NCBI GenBank assembly: GCA_017301975.1
Contig: JAFLEI010000030.1
Coordinates: forward strand, 32,390 to 96,389
Source: Verrucomicrobiota bacterium
Lineage (GTDB): Bacteria > Verrucomicrobiota > Verrucomicrobiia > Verrucomicrobiales > Verrucomicrobiaceae
Length of the DNA: 64,000 nucleotides
Reading direction: 5' to 3'
Made by a program: the position numbers and the translations under genes. Within the stretch, counting starts at the first letter, position 1. Every line of letters begins with the position of its first letter. The notes under the pieces are model-generated. The model saw only the letters and a program-made list of their open reading frames with translations. It had not been told where the DNA came from and did no database searches. This document shows, in pieces, positions 15,719 to 24,961 of the stretch.

Positions 15719-18643
15719 TTACCGACCCAACCCGGCCAGATACGCGATCAAGTCCCGCAGCTCCTCCCGCCTCATGTTCATGATCAGCCCCTCAGGCATG
15801 AGCGAGCCGGCCTCCTGTTTTTCCTGAATCTGTGCTGCGGTGAAACGACTCACCTGCCCGCCTAAAAGATCGCGCAATTGCAGTTCTCCGCCGGCTTCGC
15901 TGACCTTGTAGCCTTGGAGGCGGCGACCGTCCTTCAGCGCGAGTGTGGTCGCCACGTAGCCCTCTTTGATCTGCCGGTTCGGCCACACCACGGCCTCGAT
16001 GAGCAGTTCCACTGGCACGCCACGCCCCACAGCATCCAGTTCCGGCCCGACGATGCCGCCCTGCCCGCCGATCTTGTGACAGGCGGTGCAGCCTGAGAGC
16101 GGCGCATTGAAAACAGCCTTCCCCTTCTCCGCTACGCCACTGCTCTTCACTTCCGCCGCCAAGGCTGCAACCCAAGCCGCGTCATAGGCTGGCAGGGTGT
16201 TCTTCACGCCTAAAATTTTGCCAAAGGCCGTCGTCAGCACCGCATCACCGCGACCGGCCGCCGTCAGCGTGGTCAGCGCCAGCTTCGCCACTTCGGCGGA
16301 ACACGGCTGCGCATCCAGTGCCTTTGCCAGCGCCGCTACCGCAGCCTCGCGCGCCAGCAGTGGGGTCAGCCATGCGCGAAGCGTGTCGGCATCGGTGATG
16401 CTTGCAAGCGCTGCGGCGGCCAGCGTGCCCGCCAGTGCAGGCTTTCTCTCCGTCACCGCCGTGAGAGCCGCGACACGCACGGGCCACGGCTGCTGCGCAT
16501 CACTCACCAGCGGTTCGAACGTTTCCATCGGCTCGCCCAAGTGAGCGAGCGCCATCACGGCCGGAGCACGAATGCCCGCGCCTGCTTGCAACAAAGGGCG
16601 GATGATCACCACCGCACTCCTGAGCTTCCACGCGCCCGCCAGCGCGCATGCCGCTGCTTTTTGCGCTTCCGTGCCTTCCTGCAACAACCCCATGAGCACA
16701 CCTTCCGCGCCGTCTGGCATCTTGCCACCGCGTTGCGCGGCAGTCACCGCCAGATCGTCCAGCACGGCCTGATCCTTCACGCCCAGCTTGAGCGCCAGCA
16801 GCATGTCCTCCGGCGATCCTTTGCGCACCAGCGCCGCCACCAGCCCGCGCCGCGTCTCCGAAGGCATCGACTCACCCTTTTCCGCCACCATCGTGCGCAC
16901 CACGCCCAGCAGCTCCGCGCTGCCATCCTTCTCCACCAAAAACGCCAGATGCTTCGGCGGCAGCGAATTCAAAATCTCATACGGCGGCTTCTTCCACTGT
17001 GGCGCCGTCGCATGCACCGCCAGCCACAACGCCCGCTCAATGAAACTGTCCATCGGCTTGTCGAGCACCTTCAGCGCCACCTTGATCGCTTCGGGTGACT
17101 GCACTTTCGCTGCGGCAACGACGGCTTCGAGGCGGACGAGGGGGGATAGGTCCTCCGCTGCTTTCTCAATTTCCCGCAAGTCACTAAGCCCATGGACATG
17201 CCTGGCACGTCCATTTTCTTCCGTCCATCCCCCCTCCTGTCGTTCTGTCAGTTGCATTCGATGCACTTGATAATCCAACCACCTGCTGGGTTGACCTCGC
17301 GCTCTAACACCCTTCATGCCTGGGACTTGATACTCACTTATGTTAAAGCGTGGTATGTTCGTCTGCCCCTTCGCCACCACCCTCCAGATCCGCCCATGCT
17401 TCGCATCGCGATTCGGATGCCGAAAGCTCGCCTGATAGTGGCCGATGATGGGATCGTACCAATCCGCAACGTACAGCGCACCTTCCGGTCCGAAGCGCAC
17501 GTCAATCGGTCGAAAGGCCACATTTTCACTGGTGATGAGAGCCGGCTGTTCAATGGCCTGCATGCCGCTGGGAAACTCCTTGTCCGGCACAAGCTTGTAG
17601 CGATACACCGCATTTTCAAAGAAGCCGCCGATGATGATTTCCTCCTGCATCGGCTCCGGCCAGTGCGAGTTACCCACGATATCAATGCCACAGAATTTTC
17701 GCAGGCCGTCGGTCTTGATGATCTGGCCGCTGTAGGGCAGTTGGAAGCGCTCCAGCAGGAAGTGCGGGATGCCATGCACCTGCGTGTCTTGGCGCTCGCG
17801 GCTCTCATCTGCGTTTTCGATAAGCGAGGTGCTGACCTCCATCGGCCGCGCCCAGAACATGCCCGCAGCGCCCGCGACCATGATGGGCTGGCCCTCTTTC
17901 GTGAAAGCGGTGCCCCAGGCGTTCAACGGCATGCCGGTCGGGTACGGATTCAGCCGCCCGCTCTTTGGGTAGTAGTGCCAGAAGCCCGCTCCGTGGAGCG
18001 TCTTGGTGCCGAGCGCCGTCGTCACGCGGGAGTAGCAGTGCAGTCCCTGGTGCATCACCAGCGCGCCGTCCGGTGCCCAGATGAAGCTGTTGAGGCACTG
18101 ATGCGTGTCGCCCGTGCCAAAGCCGCGCAGCACCACCTCGCGCCGGTCCACGTGGTCATCACCATCGTCGTCGTGCATGAGCCATAATTTTTCACCTTCA
18201 CCGACATACACCGAATGGCCATCCGGCGATTTCACCCCGGCGTCACGCGGCGCGAGTTCCATGCCCATGGGCTGGCTCAAGCCGTCCGCAAAGATCGTGC
18301 GCTTGTCCGCACGCCCATCGTGATCCGTGTCTTCGAGAATGATGATCTTGTCATCTGAAGCCACGCCTGGCTGCGGCTGCGGGTAATCATTCGTCTGCAG
18401 CACCCACAAGCGCCCGCGCTCATCCCAGCGGATCGCGATGGGATTCGGAATCCCGTCAGCCTCGCTGGCAAACAGGTTCACCTCAAAGCCATCGAGGACT
18501 CTGAATGATTTCAATTCCGCCTCCGGTGAATGGTCTGCGGGAGGCTCGCCGACGGAGATGCCCTTCTTTTTGGCGGGTTGCTGCGCGAATGAAATGGTTA
18601 TTAAGAACCAAAAGATGCTGAAGCTCAAGAGTGCTTTTTTCAC
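15719..18643 (-). CDS. Secreted PVC-type dehydrogenase/propeller protein with C-terminal haem domain
   Basis: A protein of about 974 residues with an N-terminal signal peptide (ALLSFSIFWFLITISFA). The first ~430 residues match the PVC-specific membrane-bound dehydrogenase-like N-terminal domain, probably a beta-propeller (SFRVLDGFEVNLFAS, RGRLWVLQTNDYP, DTDHDGRADKR). A HEAT-like helical stretch follows, then a cytochrome-c-like domain with CTACHK at about residues 852-857 and the distal part ending MPEGLIMNMRREELRDLIAYL. It probably oxidises a periplasmic substrate and passes electrons on through haem; the substrate is unknown. I place the start at GTG 18643 because GGGAGG lies 9 bases upstream and the GTGA overlaps the stop of the preceding gene. 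A related protein is encoded at 21965-24874. Confidence 0.85.
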   Translation of the reverse strand: MKKALLSFSIFWFLITISFAQQPAKKKGISVGEPPADHSPEAELKSFRVLDGFEVNLFASEADGIPNPIAIRWDERGRLWVLQTNDYPQPQPGVASDDKIIILEDTDHDGRADKRTIFADGLSQPMGMELAPRDAGVKSPDGHSVYVGEGEKLWLMHDDDGDDHVDRREVVLRGFGTGDTHQCLNSFIWAPDGALVMHQGLHCYSRVTTALGTKTLHGAGFWHYYPKSGRLNPYPTGMPLNAWGTAFTKEGQPIMVAGAAGMFWARPMEVSTSLIENADESRERQDTQVHGIPHFLLERFQLPYSGQIIKTDGLRKFCGIDIVGNSHWPEPMQEEIIIGGFFENAVYRYKLVPDKEFPSGMQAIEQPALITSENVAFRPIDVRFGPEGALYVADWYDPIIGHYQASFRHPNRDAKHGRIWRVVAKGQTNIPRFNISEYQVPGMKGVRARGQPSRWLDYQVHRMQLTERQEGGWTEENGRARHVHGLSDLREIEKAAEDLSPLVRLEAVVAAAKVQSPEAIKVALKVLDKPMDSFIERALWLAVHATAPQWKKPPYEILNSLPPKHLAFLVEKDGSAELLGVVRTMVAEKGESMPSETRRGLVAALVRKGSPEDMLLALKLGVKDQAVLDDLAVTAAQRGGKMPDGAEGVLMGLLQEGTEAQKAAACALAGAWKLRSAVVIIRPLLQAGAGIRAPAVMALAHLGEPMETFEPLVSDAQQPWPVRVAALTAVTERKPALAGTLAAAALASITDADTLRAWLTPLLAREAAVAALAKALDAQPCSAEVAKLALTTLTAAGRGDAVLTTAFGKILGVKNTLPAYDAAWVAALAAEVKSSGVAEKGKAVFNAPLSGCTACHKIGGQGGIVGPELDAVGRGVPVELLIEAVVWPNRQIKEGYVATTLALKDGRRLQGYKVSEAGGELQLRDLLGGQVSRFTAAQIQEKQEAGSLMPEGLIMNMRREELRDLIAYLAGLGR

Positions 18644-20097
18644 GGCAGCTTTCCTCCCAAATCGTTCGCCAGTTTCCATAGTTCGTCTTCCTTCGCTTGG
18701 ATCAAAGGCGGGTATTTTTCGAGCTCACTCGGGAACCAGCGTTGCGTGGGGTCCAAATGATCGCGGCTGCTGGGCTGCGCGGTGCGGTCGCCATGCAAGA
18801 AAGCCCAATTGGCCGGACGCCAGTAGCGATGCCACAGCGTGTTCTTTTGCCGGATGAGCGCTTTCAATCGCTCATCAGGCGCTTCCAAATCACCACTCCA
18901 AAGCCGCGCCACATTCCTGCCAAGCTGCGCCGCCCCCGTGGTCGTCAGATTGAGCCCATCTCGCGTCGCCCCCGGTTTTACCACAGTGCTCTGCGCTGCA
19001 AACAAGGCCCCCTGCGCCTTGGCCACTTCCGCCATGACTGCCGCATATTTTTTCAAGGTGTCATTGTGCTGCGCGAGTGCGCCTTCAAACGCCACCGGCT
19101 CCACCAGCACAAGGCGTGGCGTCACTTCGGCGCAGGTGGACACGAGTTTCTCCATCGCTGTTTTAAATTCACCCAGCCCGCTTGCGCCACGCTCCAGACA
19201 CTCCTGCCGTCCAAACATCAGCACGGCCGCAGTGGCACCGGAGCGTTCGAGCTGCTGCTTCAGTCCACCAAAATTCATGGGCCTGTCCTGGCGAAACACC
19301 GTGTCCGCCTCCCAGCTCAGATCACGCAGCTTGATGCGGTTGCCAGGAAACTGCGTGACGAGCAGCGCCTCCAGCGTGCCATCTTCCACCACCGCCACAG
19401 CTTCCGTGCCACCAAGCACGGCGATGACTTCATTCGCCATGAGATGGCTCGTTGTGGCGAATGGTGGCGGTTTGGGTTTCAAGCCCACCAGCGGTGGCTG
19501 CTCCGCGAGCGCAAGAATTTCCGGCCTCGTCAGTGCGCGATTATAAAGACGCAGGTTGGCCATCTGCCCGCCAAGCCCCCGGCTGTTCGGTTCAAAACGC
19601 GCTTTGTCGAGAGCAATGGAACCCGGCGGTTCACGCCACGAGTTCAGCTCGATCCCATTCAACCAAAGGCCGGAAAGTGACTGCCGTGCATCACGCTTCA
19701 CATTGAGCACCACATGCTGCCATTGGCCAGCCACACTCGACGCGATTGGCACTGGATGCGCGACTCCGTGACCTGCAATGGCAACGGCCATTCCTCCAGC
19801 GCCGAGATGCCAGTCGAGCAGCATGCCTGGCGGATCATTGCGGAGAGCCAGAATAGGGCTTCCCGGATCAACATCCGGCTTTGCCTCGACGCGAAAGGCA
19901 AACGCGACCGCGAAATTTTCGAGCCTCATCCCCTGCGCCGAATCCGGCAACGGCAGCGGTGTCTTGGCATCCAAGGGCATCGCGCCATCCCACTGCGCGA
20001 CGAGTCCCGCCGCAAGATCCGACGCATCACCACTCACCTGCGCGAACACGCTGCTGAGAAACATGAACTGAATGCCGAGAAGAAGCCGGAAAAACAT
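18640..20097 (-). CDS. Secreted LamG-like plus degenerate SGNH-like protein
   Basis: A protein of about 485 residues with a signal peptide (MFFRLLLGIQFMFLSSVFAQ). Residues ~20-190 look like a concanavalin A/LamG-type beta sandwich (WQHVVLNVKRD, LWLNGIELNSW, GGQMANLRLYNRAL). Residues ~215-420 resemble the SGNH-hydrolase domain of PVC proteins (LRDLSWEADTVF). The usual catalytic positions look replaced: GGTEAV where a Gly-Asp/Asn-Ser motif is expected, and DGLNLT where Asp-x-x-His is expected. A C-terminal segment (HRYWRPANWAFLHGDRT) is the usual tail in the group. It precedes and is translationally coupled to the haem protein gene, so the two proteins probably act together at the cell envelope. 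The ATG at 20097 is supported by GGAAG just upstream. Confidence 0.7.
   Translation of the reverse strand: MFFRLLLGIQFMFLSSVFAQVSGDASDLAAGLVAQWDGAMPLDAKTPLPLPDSAQGMRLENFAVAFAFRVEAKPDVDPGSPILALRNDPPGMLLDWHLGAGGMAVAIAGHGVAHPVPIASSVAGQWQHVVLNVKRDARQSLSGLWLNGIELNSWREPPGSIALDKARFEPNSRGLGGQMANLRLYNRALTRPEILALAEQPPLVGLKPKPPPFATTSHLMANEVIAVLGGTEAVAVVEDGTLEALLVTQFPGNRIKLRDLSWEADTVFRQDRPMNFGGLKQQLERSGATAAVLMFGRQECLERGASGLGEFKTAMEKLVSTCAEVTPRLVLVEPVAFEGALAQHNDTLKKYAAVMAEVAKAQGALFAAQSTVVKPGATRDGLNLTTTGAAQLGRNVARLWSGDLEAPDERLKALIRQKNTLWHRYWRPANWAFLHGDRTAQPSSRDHLDPTQRWFPSELEKYPPLIQAKEDELWKLANDLGGKLP
18653..18658 (-). promoter_or_regulatory. Shine-Dalgarno GGGAGG for GTG start at 18643
   Basis: On the minus strand GGGAGG stands 9 bases before the GTG, inside the end of the preceding gene. 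It decides the GTG start over the longer frame that begins at 18679. Confidence 0.75.
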
Positions 20098-20195
20098 GGC
20101 TTCCAAAAAACAGGCAGGATGACCGCCTTCTTGCAGTTCCTTCTGTTCATCGGCGTGCATTGCGGTTAATCGTGTCATGAACCTCTTCCCCTCCC

Positions 20196-21080
20196 ATGAA
20201 ACTCAAGCTCGACCTCGATGATTTCCGCGTGCCTGACGGCAAACCGTTTCGCATCAAGAAGGCAAAGACCAAGGTAAAGGACCTGTACAACGACGACGCG
20301 CATTACGAGTCGCTCATCGCGGAGTTTCGGACGGAGATTGATGATCTGCAGCAGAAGATGTATGCGCAGGACAAGCAGGCGCTGCTGCTGGTGTTTCAGG
20401 CGATGGATGCGGCGGGCAAGGACAGCACGATCAAGCATGTGATGAGCGGTGTGAACACGCAGGGGGTGGAGGTGCATGCTTTCAAGCGCCCCACAGCGAA
20501 TGAACTGGATCACGACTTTCTGTGGCGCACCTCACGCGTCATGCCGCCACGGGGCCGCATTGGCATTTTCAACCGGAGCTACTACGAGGAGGTGCTGGTG
20601 TGCCGTGTGCATCCTGAGATTGTGACCCAGGTGCAGCGTTTGCCCGCGCATACGACGAAGAACATCCCCAAGCTGTTTAAAGACCGTCTGCAAGACATCG
20701 CGAACTTCGAGGCTTACTGCCACCGCAACGGCATTCTCATTCTCAAATTCTTCCTCAACGTTTCCAAGGACGAGCAGAAAAAACGATTCCTGGCCCGCAT
20801 CAACACGCCCAGCAAGAACTGGAAGTTTGAAGAGGGCGACGTGGGCGAGCGCGGCCACTGGAAGGAGTACATGGAGGCGTATGAAGACGCCATCCGTGTT
20901 ACAGCCACGGAAGACTGCCCCTGGTATGTCGTGCCTGCGGATGACAAGAAGAACATGCGCCTCATCGTCAGCGCCGCGATCCTGAATGAGATGCAGAGCA
21001 TGAAGCTGAAGTATCCGGAGCTACCGCCGGAACAGCAAAAGCACCTGCAAGCGGCCAAGGAGATGCTGCTGGCGGAGTAG
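20196..21080 (+). CDS. Polyphosphate kinase 2 family (polyphosphate:nucleotide phosphotransferase)
   Basis: A 294-residue PPK2 enzyme that transfers phosphate between inorganic polyphosphate and nucleotides. The Walker A motif is AMDAAGKDS at residues 69-77 (Lys75), Walker B is GIFNRSYYEEVL, and the lid region is KKRFLARINTP. The surrounding sequence (IKHVMSGVNTQGVEV, LDHDFLWRTSR) fits the single-domain polyphosphate:nucleotide phosphotransferase subgroup. Whether it favours AMP or ADP cannot be fixed from sequence. It is cytoplasmic and divergent from the LamG/SGNH gene, with 98 bp between the starts. Confidence 0.93.
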   Translation: MKLKLDLDDFRVPDGKPFRIKKAKTKVKDLYNDDAHYESLIAEFRTEIDDLQQKMYAQDKQALLLVFQAMDAAGKDSTIKHVMSGVNTQGVEVHAFKRPTANELDHDFLWRTSRVMPPRGRIGIFNRSYYEEVLVCRVHPEIVTQVQRLPAHTTKNIPKLFKDRLQDIANFEAYCHRNGILILKFFLNVSKDEQKKRFLARINTPSKNWKFEEGDVGERGHWKEYMEAYEDAIRVTATEDCPWYVVPADDKKNMRLIVSAAILNEMQSMKLKYPELPPEQQKHLQAAKEMLLAE

Positions 21081-21105
21081 CCGCACCAGCCTAACAAACC
21101 GTCGA

Positions 21106-21930
21106 ATGAAATACCATCATCTCCTCATGCCCATCGTGGGCGCATTCCATTGCATCAGCCTCCAACTTTTGGCGGCTGATGCGCCAGAGAAACGTAATGT
21201 GATCGATTCACTGTTCCAGCGATGGGAAAAGACGCTGCCCGAGCCAACCACCATATCAGAGATGAATGGGATGAGCCCCCGGGACACTTGCGCACAGCAC
21301 GACTCCAGAACTTACGGCTTTTTGGGCGTCATAGCGAATCAAGTTCCAATTCGTGAGGCTTCCGATCTGACAGCTCTTGTACCCTGGTCCCGCCATGACG
21401 ACCTCTGCATTCGTCAGATCGCCCTCGACGCCATAGTCAAAAGCATTGAATTCGACCGAGACGAACTGGTGGTGCCCAGCATGCATGATCTCGAAGATTA
21501 TCACTACCATCATATCATGGTGGCTTTGGGGCAATATCTTCGTCAAAACAAGGTCAGCTATGACGGCGCACTGTTTGACGGAATGTATGTCACCATCGGT
21601 CCAGATGACGTGGCTGCATTTGCCTCCGGAAGATGGGAGCAGGAGGACAAACCAAGTTTAAATTTTCGTGACTGCGTTGAATTTAGCGGCACAGACCTCG
21701 TGATGGGCATCATGGATAAGAATGAAGGCCAATGGCGCATCAAGCACCGGGGCACCTCCAAAGTTGATTCAATCAAGATCACGCCTGACCAGCAAATGCT
21801 GATCAGCACCAGCAACCAGGTCTCCCCTGACAAAAAAATCACCCAGATGCTATGGCCCGTGGCCAAGGATATCATGTGGTTCAAGCAGCAAGGCAGTTGG
21901 AACTGGACGAAGTTTCGCCGAGCAAAATGA
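21106..21930 (+). CDS. Hypothetical secreted protein
   Basis: A 274-residue protein beginning with a probable signal peptide (LLMPIVGAFHCISLQLLAAD). The rest is soluble, with a helical N-terminal half (VPWSRHDDLCIRQIALDAIV) and a more beta-like C-terminal half. I do not recognise a family. Base composition and codon use look less GC-biased than in neighbouring genes, which may point to recent acquisition or low expression; this was judged by eye. It follows the PPK2 gene by 25 bp and ends 34 bp from the convergent haem-protein gene. Confidence 0.6.
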   Translation: MKYHHLLMPIVGAFHCISLQLLAADAPEKRNVIDSLFQRWEKTLPEPTTISEMNGMSPRDTCAQHDSRTYGFLGVIANQVPIREASDLTALVPWSRHDDLCIRQIALDAIVKSIEFDRDELVVPSMHDLEDYHYHHIMVALGQYLRQNKVSYDGALFDGMYVTIGPDDVAAFASGRWEQEDKPSLNFRDCVEFSGTDLVMGIMDKNEGQWRIKHRGTSKVDSIKITPDQQMLISTSNQVSPDKKITQMLWPVAKDIMWFKQQGSWNWTKFRRAK

Positions 21931-21964
21931 GTTCCTTCCATGAAACCTTGCTGCCAGATCTTGA

Positions 21965-24874
21965 CTACTTCAGGCTTCGCAGCCAGGCGACGAGGTCGAG
22001 CAGATCAGCTTCGGGCATGGTCTGATCCAGGCCCTGAGGCATGAGACTGGTGGTGAGGGTAGTGTCACCAACAATGGCCTGATGGGCGATGGTTTTTTCC
22101 TGTCCGGCGATGTCGATGACGAGCAACCCTTCGGCGGTGTGGGATTTGATGACGCCCAAAGTTTGCTGACCATCACTGGTCTCGATGACGTGCGCTTCAT
22201 AGTCACGGGCCAGAGTGTTGCTGGGGAAGAGGATGCTTTCGAGCAGGTCGCGCTCGGTGCGAATGGCGCCGATGTGGGAGAGATCGGGACCGATGGGGCG
22301 GCCTGCCTCACCGATCTTGTGGCAGGCAATGCAGGTGCCCTTCCCCATCTCAAAGTTCTTTTTTCCATTCCCGACATTGCCGCTGGCGATGACCTTGTCT
22401 GCGAGAGGCCCAAGCTGGCGTTTCTTCGCCTCCGTGGCGACGACGGCCGCGTTGTAGGCGGGCAGGAGGATGGTTTCAAAAATCTCCGGCGGCAGATCGG
22501 CGAGCGCGGTGCGGTAGGCACTCTCCTGCTGGCTGGCGATGGCGGGATTTTTCGCAATCTGCACGGCCAGCATGCGGGCGGTGTCGGCATCCTTGTGCTT
22601 GCGCAAGATGGGCAGCAAGGCCTTCAATTCGACCGGCCCGACGGTGGCGAACAAGGGCGCGACTTTGGCCACGAGATCCTTCGGCATCGGTGCCGCAGCG
22701 ATCATGCCTGCGGCTTGAATCTTCGCAGCTGAGGAAGAAGCGGCGTCGGCAAGCACGCCTTTGACCATGTCAAAAGTCTCGCCAGTGAGCTTGACCGACT
22801 GGGCGGAGTCGAGCGCCTTGAGGCGGATGGCAAGCGGACGCTTCGTGTCATTGGCGATGGCTTGGAGAGCGGCATCGAAGTGCGGGGTTTTGAGTTTCTT
22901 GATGGCGTCGAGAACAAGCGGCGTTGGGGATTCAGCGAGGAACTGATCGAGCGCAAGGAACCAGGCCTCGTTGGTGGTGCCAGTGGTTTGTGTGGCGAGA
23001 ATGCGGAGGGCAGACTGCTGCACAGGAAACTCCTTGCTGGCCAGCATCTCTGAAATCAACGATTGGGCCGATGAATCACTGAGAGCCGGTGTCACGATGC
23101 GCTCAATTTTCGACAGGTGCTGCTGTAATCCGCCCTTCGCCGCTAGCGCTTCAACAGCCAGCGAGGTGAGATCCGGATGACGCGACACAATGAACAAGGC
23201 TGCATCTGCAGGCCTTTCGTCCTGACTGCTTATCGCACTTTTGAATATTGCCTTGAAGAGATCATTTCGGATCCCCCACAGGTCGGCAATCAGAAGAGAT
23301 CGGGCGAGATAATATGGGGATCCCGTGTCGCCATGTTTCTCAATAAATTCGGCATCTTTGACCGCTGACTGCTTCATACGTTGTCCGGCGCTGTGTTTCA
23401 AAAGGGCGGCCTGGAACCAAGAGTCGGAGAAGTCACGATTGGAACGCATCGTGGCAAGGATGACGGCATGTTCGAGGGCAGGATCAAGCGGCTGACCCAG
23501 AAGACGATCCAATTCGCCATTGGAGGAACGAACAGGTTTTGCTGACTGCGCCAGCGCCTGACAAGCACGCAACTGAATGAGAGGATCAGCGGATTTAAGC
23601 TCAATGGGAAGGCTGGGAGCAGCCACACTGAAGGCAGCGAGCGATGCAGCCTTTGGCGTCGCGGACTTGATCCGATACACCGCTCCCAGCAGATCCGACT
23701 TCGCCATGAGGCTGGAGGGGCAGCCGATGCGGAACCAGCCGCCGGTGTCGATGAGGAGGAGGGAGCCGTCGCGGGGATCTTCCATGACATCGGTGAGGTG
23801 GATGTCGGGGCTGTGGAGTTTGAGGAATTCGTTTTCGACAGCCTTGTAGGTGCTGCCGCTGGGGGTGAGCTCCATGCGGACGAGACGCTGGGTGTTGAAG
23901 TGGGTGACTAGAAAGTTTAAAGTTGCAGGTTTAAGGTTTAAAGTTGGGGAGTTCTTCCAGAAGCAGCAGCCGCTGACGGCGACGTGGCCGAAGTTGTACA
24001 TGACGGGCATGTGTTCGAGGGTGCGGGGGAGATGGGCGATGGCTTTGAGCTGGTCGCTGCGCTCATAGACGCCGCCGTAGAGCCAGTGGATGAGGGTGTC
24101 TCCGCGGGGCTGGGTGTAGTAGAGGTTCTGCACGCCGATGATGTCGCCATCAGGGGTGAAATCGACTTCGACGGGATTGTCACCGCAGCCGAGGGAGTGC
24201 CAGGCGACGTCGCTGCCGTCGGGTTTGCAGCTCCAGATGCCGCAGGCGAGTGATTCATCGACGAGGGTGCCGTCTTTCTGCGCGACTTTGTGGCCTTTGC
24301 GGCCATGGCACCAGTAGAGGCGGCCGTTGGGATGGAGGAAGGGGCCGTGGATGTCGGCGGCGTTGCCGGTGTAGTCGAAGCCGCCGACGATCATTTCGCG
24401 CTGGTCGGCGACGCCGTCGTTGTCGGTGTCGGTGAGTTTCCAGATGCCGGGTGGTGAGCCGACGTAGAGGCTGCCGTTGAGCCAGCAGGCTCCTTGGGGA
24501 AAAGTCATCTTGTCAGCGAAAACGGTGCTTTTGTCGAAGCTGCCGTCTTGGTCGGTGTCCTCCAGCATGAGCACGCGATTCGGCGGATTCGCTTCAAGCT
24601 GCGCCTTGTTCCAGTTCACACCCACGGCATCGCCAACGAAGAGGCGGCCCTTGTCATCGAGGCAGCCCATGATGGGATGCGTGACGAGCGGAGCCGCCGC
24701 AACCACTTCAAGCTGGTAGCCATCAGGAAGATCATGCTTCGGCAGAGCGAGAGATGCCTTGCCCGTGACAACAACGGGACGTTCACCACTTTTGGGGACG
24801 GTATTGCCCTTGTCCGGGGGGAGATCGGCGGCGAAGGCGGGGATGACGGCAAGGGAAAGAAGCAGCAGGCGCAT
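21965..24874 (-). CDS. Second secreted PVC-type dehydrogenase/propeller protein with haem domain
   Basis: A protein of about 969 residues with signal peptide MRLLLLSLAVIPAFAA, the PVC membrane-bound dehydrogenase-like N-terminal domain (LPDGYQLEVVAAAPLVTHP, LEDTDQDGSFDKS, GDIIGVQNLYYTQPRGD), a long HEAT-like helical middle (about residues 430-800), and a cytochrome-like end with CIACHK at about 848-853 and PIGPDLSHIG. It is a paralogue of the 15719-18643 product but is not coupled to an SGNH gene. The ATG at 24874 is chosen because it starts the signal peptide; the frame runs on to 25003 without such a sequence. In the N-terminal domain an AT-rich 7-base-periodic repeat encodes the segment NSPTLNLKPATLNFLV. 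Confidence 0.85.
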   Translation of the reverse strand: MRLLLLSLAVIPAFAADLPPDKGNTVPKSGERPVVVTGKASLALPKHDLPDGYQLEVVAAAPLVTHPIMGCLDDKGRLFVGDAVGVNWNKAQLEANPPNRVLMLEDTDQDGSFDKSTVFADKMTFPQGACWLNGSLYVGSPPGIWKLTDTDNDGVADQREMIVGGFDYTGNAADIHGPFLHPNGRLYWCHGRKGHKVAQKDGTLVDESLACGIWSCKPDGSDVAWHSLGCGDNPVEVDFTPDGDIIGVQNLYYTQPRGDTLIHWLYGGVYERSDQLKAIAHLPRTLEHMPVMYNFGHVAVSGCCFWKNSPTLNLKPATLNFLVTHFNTQRLVRMELTPSGSTYKAVENEFLKLHSPDIHLTDVMEDPRDGSLLLIDTGGWFRIGCPSSLMAKSDLLGAVYRIKSATPKAASLAAFSVAAPSLPIELKSADPLIQLRACQALAQSAKPVRSSNGELDRLLGQPLDPALEHAVILATMRSNRDFSDSWFQAALLKHSAGQRMKQSAVKDAEFIEKHGDTGSPYYLARSLLIADLWGIRNDLFKAIFKSAISSQDERPADAALFIVSRHPDLTSLAVEALAAKGGLQQHLSKIERIVTPALSDSSAQSLISEMLASKEFPVQQSALRILATQTTGTTNEAWFLALDQFLAESPTPLVLDAIKKLKTPHFDAALQAIANDTKRPLAIRLKALDSAQSVKLTGETFDMVKGVLADAASSSAAKIQAAGMIAAAPMPKDLVAKVAPLFATVGPVELKALLPILRKHKDADTARMLAVQIAKNPAIASQQESAYRTALADLPPEIFETILLPAYNAAVVATEAKKRQLGPLADKVIASGNVGNGKKNFEMGKGTCIACHKIGEAGRPIGPDLSHIGAIRTERDLLESILFPSNTLARDYEAHVIETSDGQQTLGVIKSHTAEGLLVIDIAGQEKTIAHQAIVGDTTLTTSLMPQGLDQTMPEADLLDLVAWLRSLK
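23912..23953. repeat. Heptad-periodic repeat inside a coding region
   Basis: Six 7-base units are seen: AAAGTTT, AAAGTTG, CAGGTTT, AAGGTTT, AAAGTTG, GGGAGTT. The unit AAAGTTG occurs twice, 21 bases apart. The total length (42 bp) keeps the reading frame of the minus-strand haem-protein gene. It is markedly AT-richer than its surroundings. Confidence 0.7.
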
Positions 24875-24961
24875 GGGGCAAGTACGCGGTGAAGTGGCGA
24901 CTTGTGTCGCGGCATTCACATCATCATTGACTTTCTTAACAGAAAGCGACATGGCAGCCCC

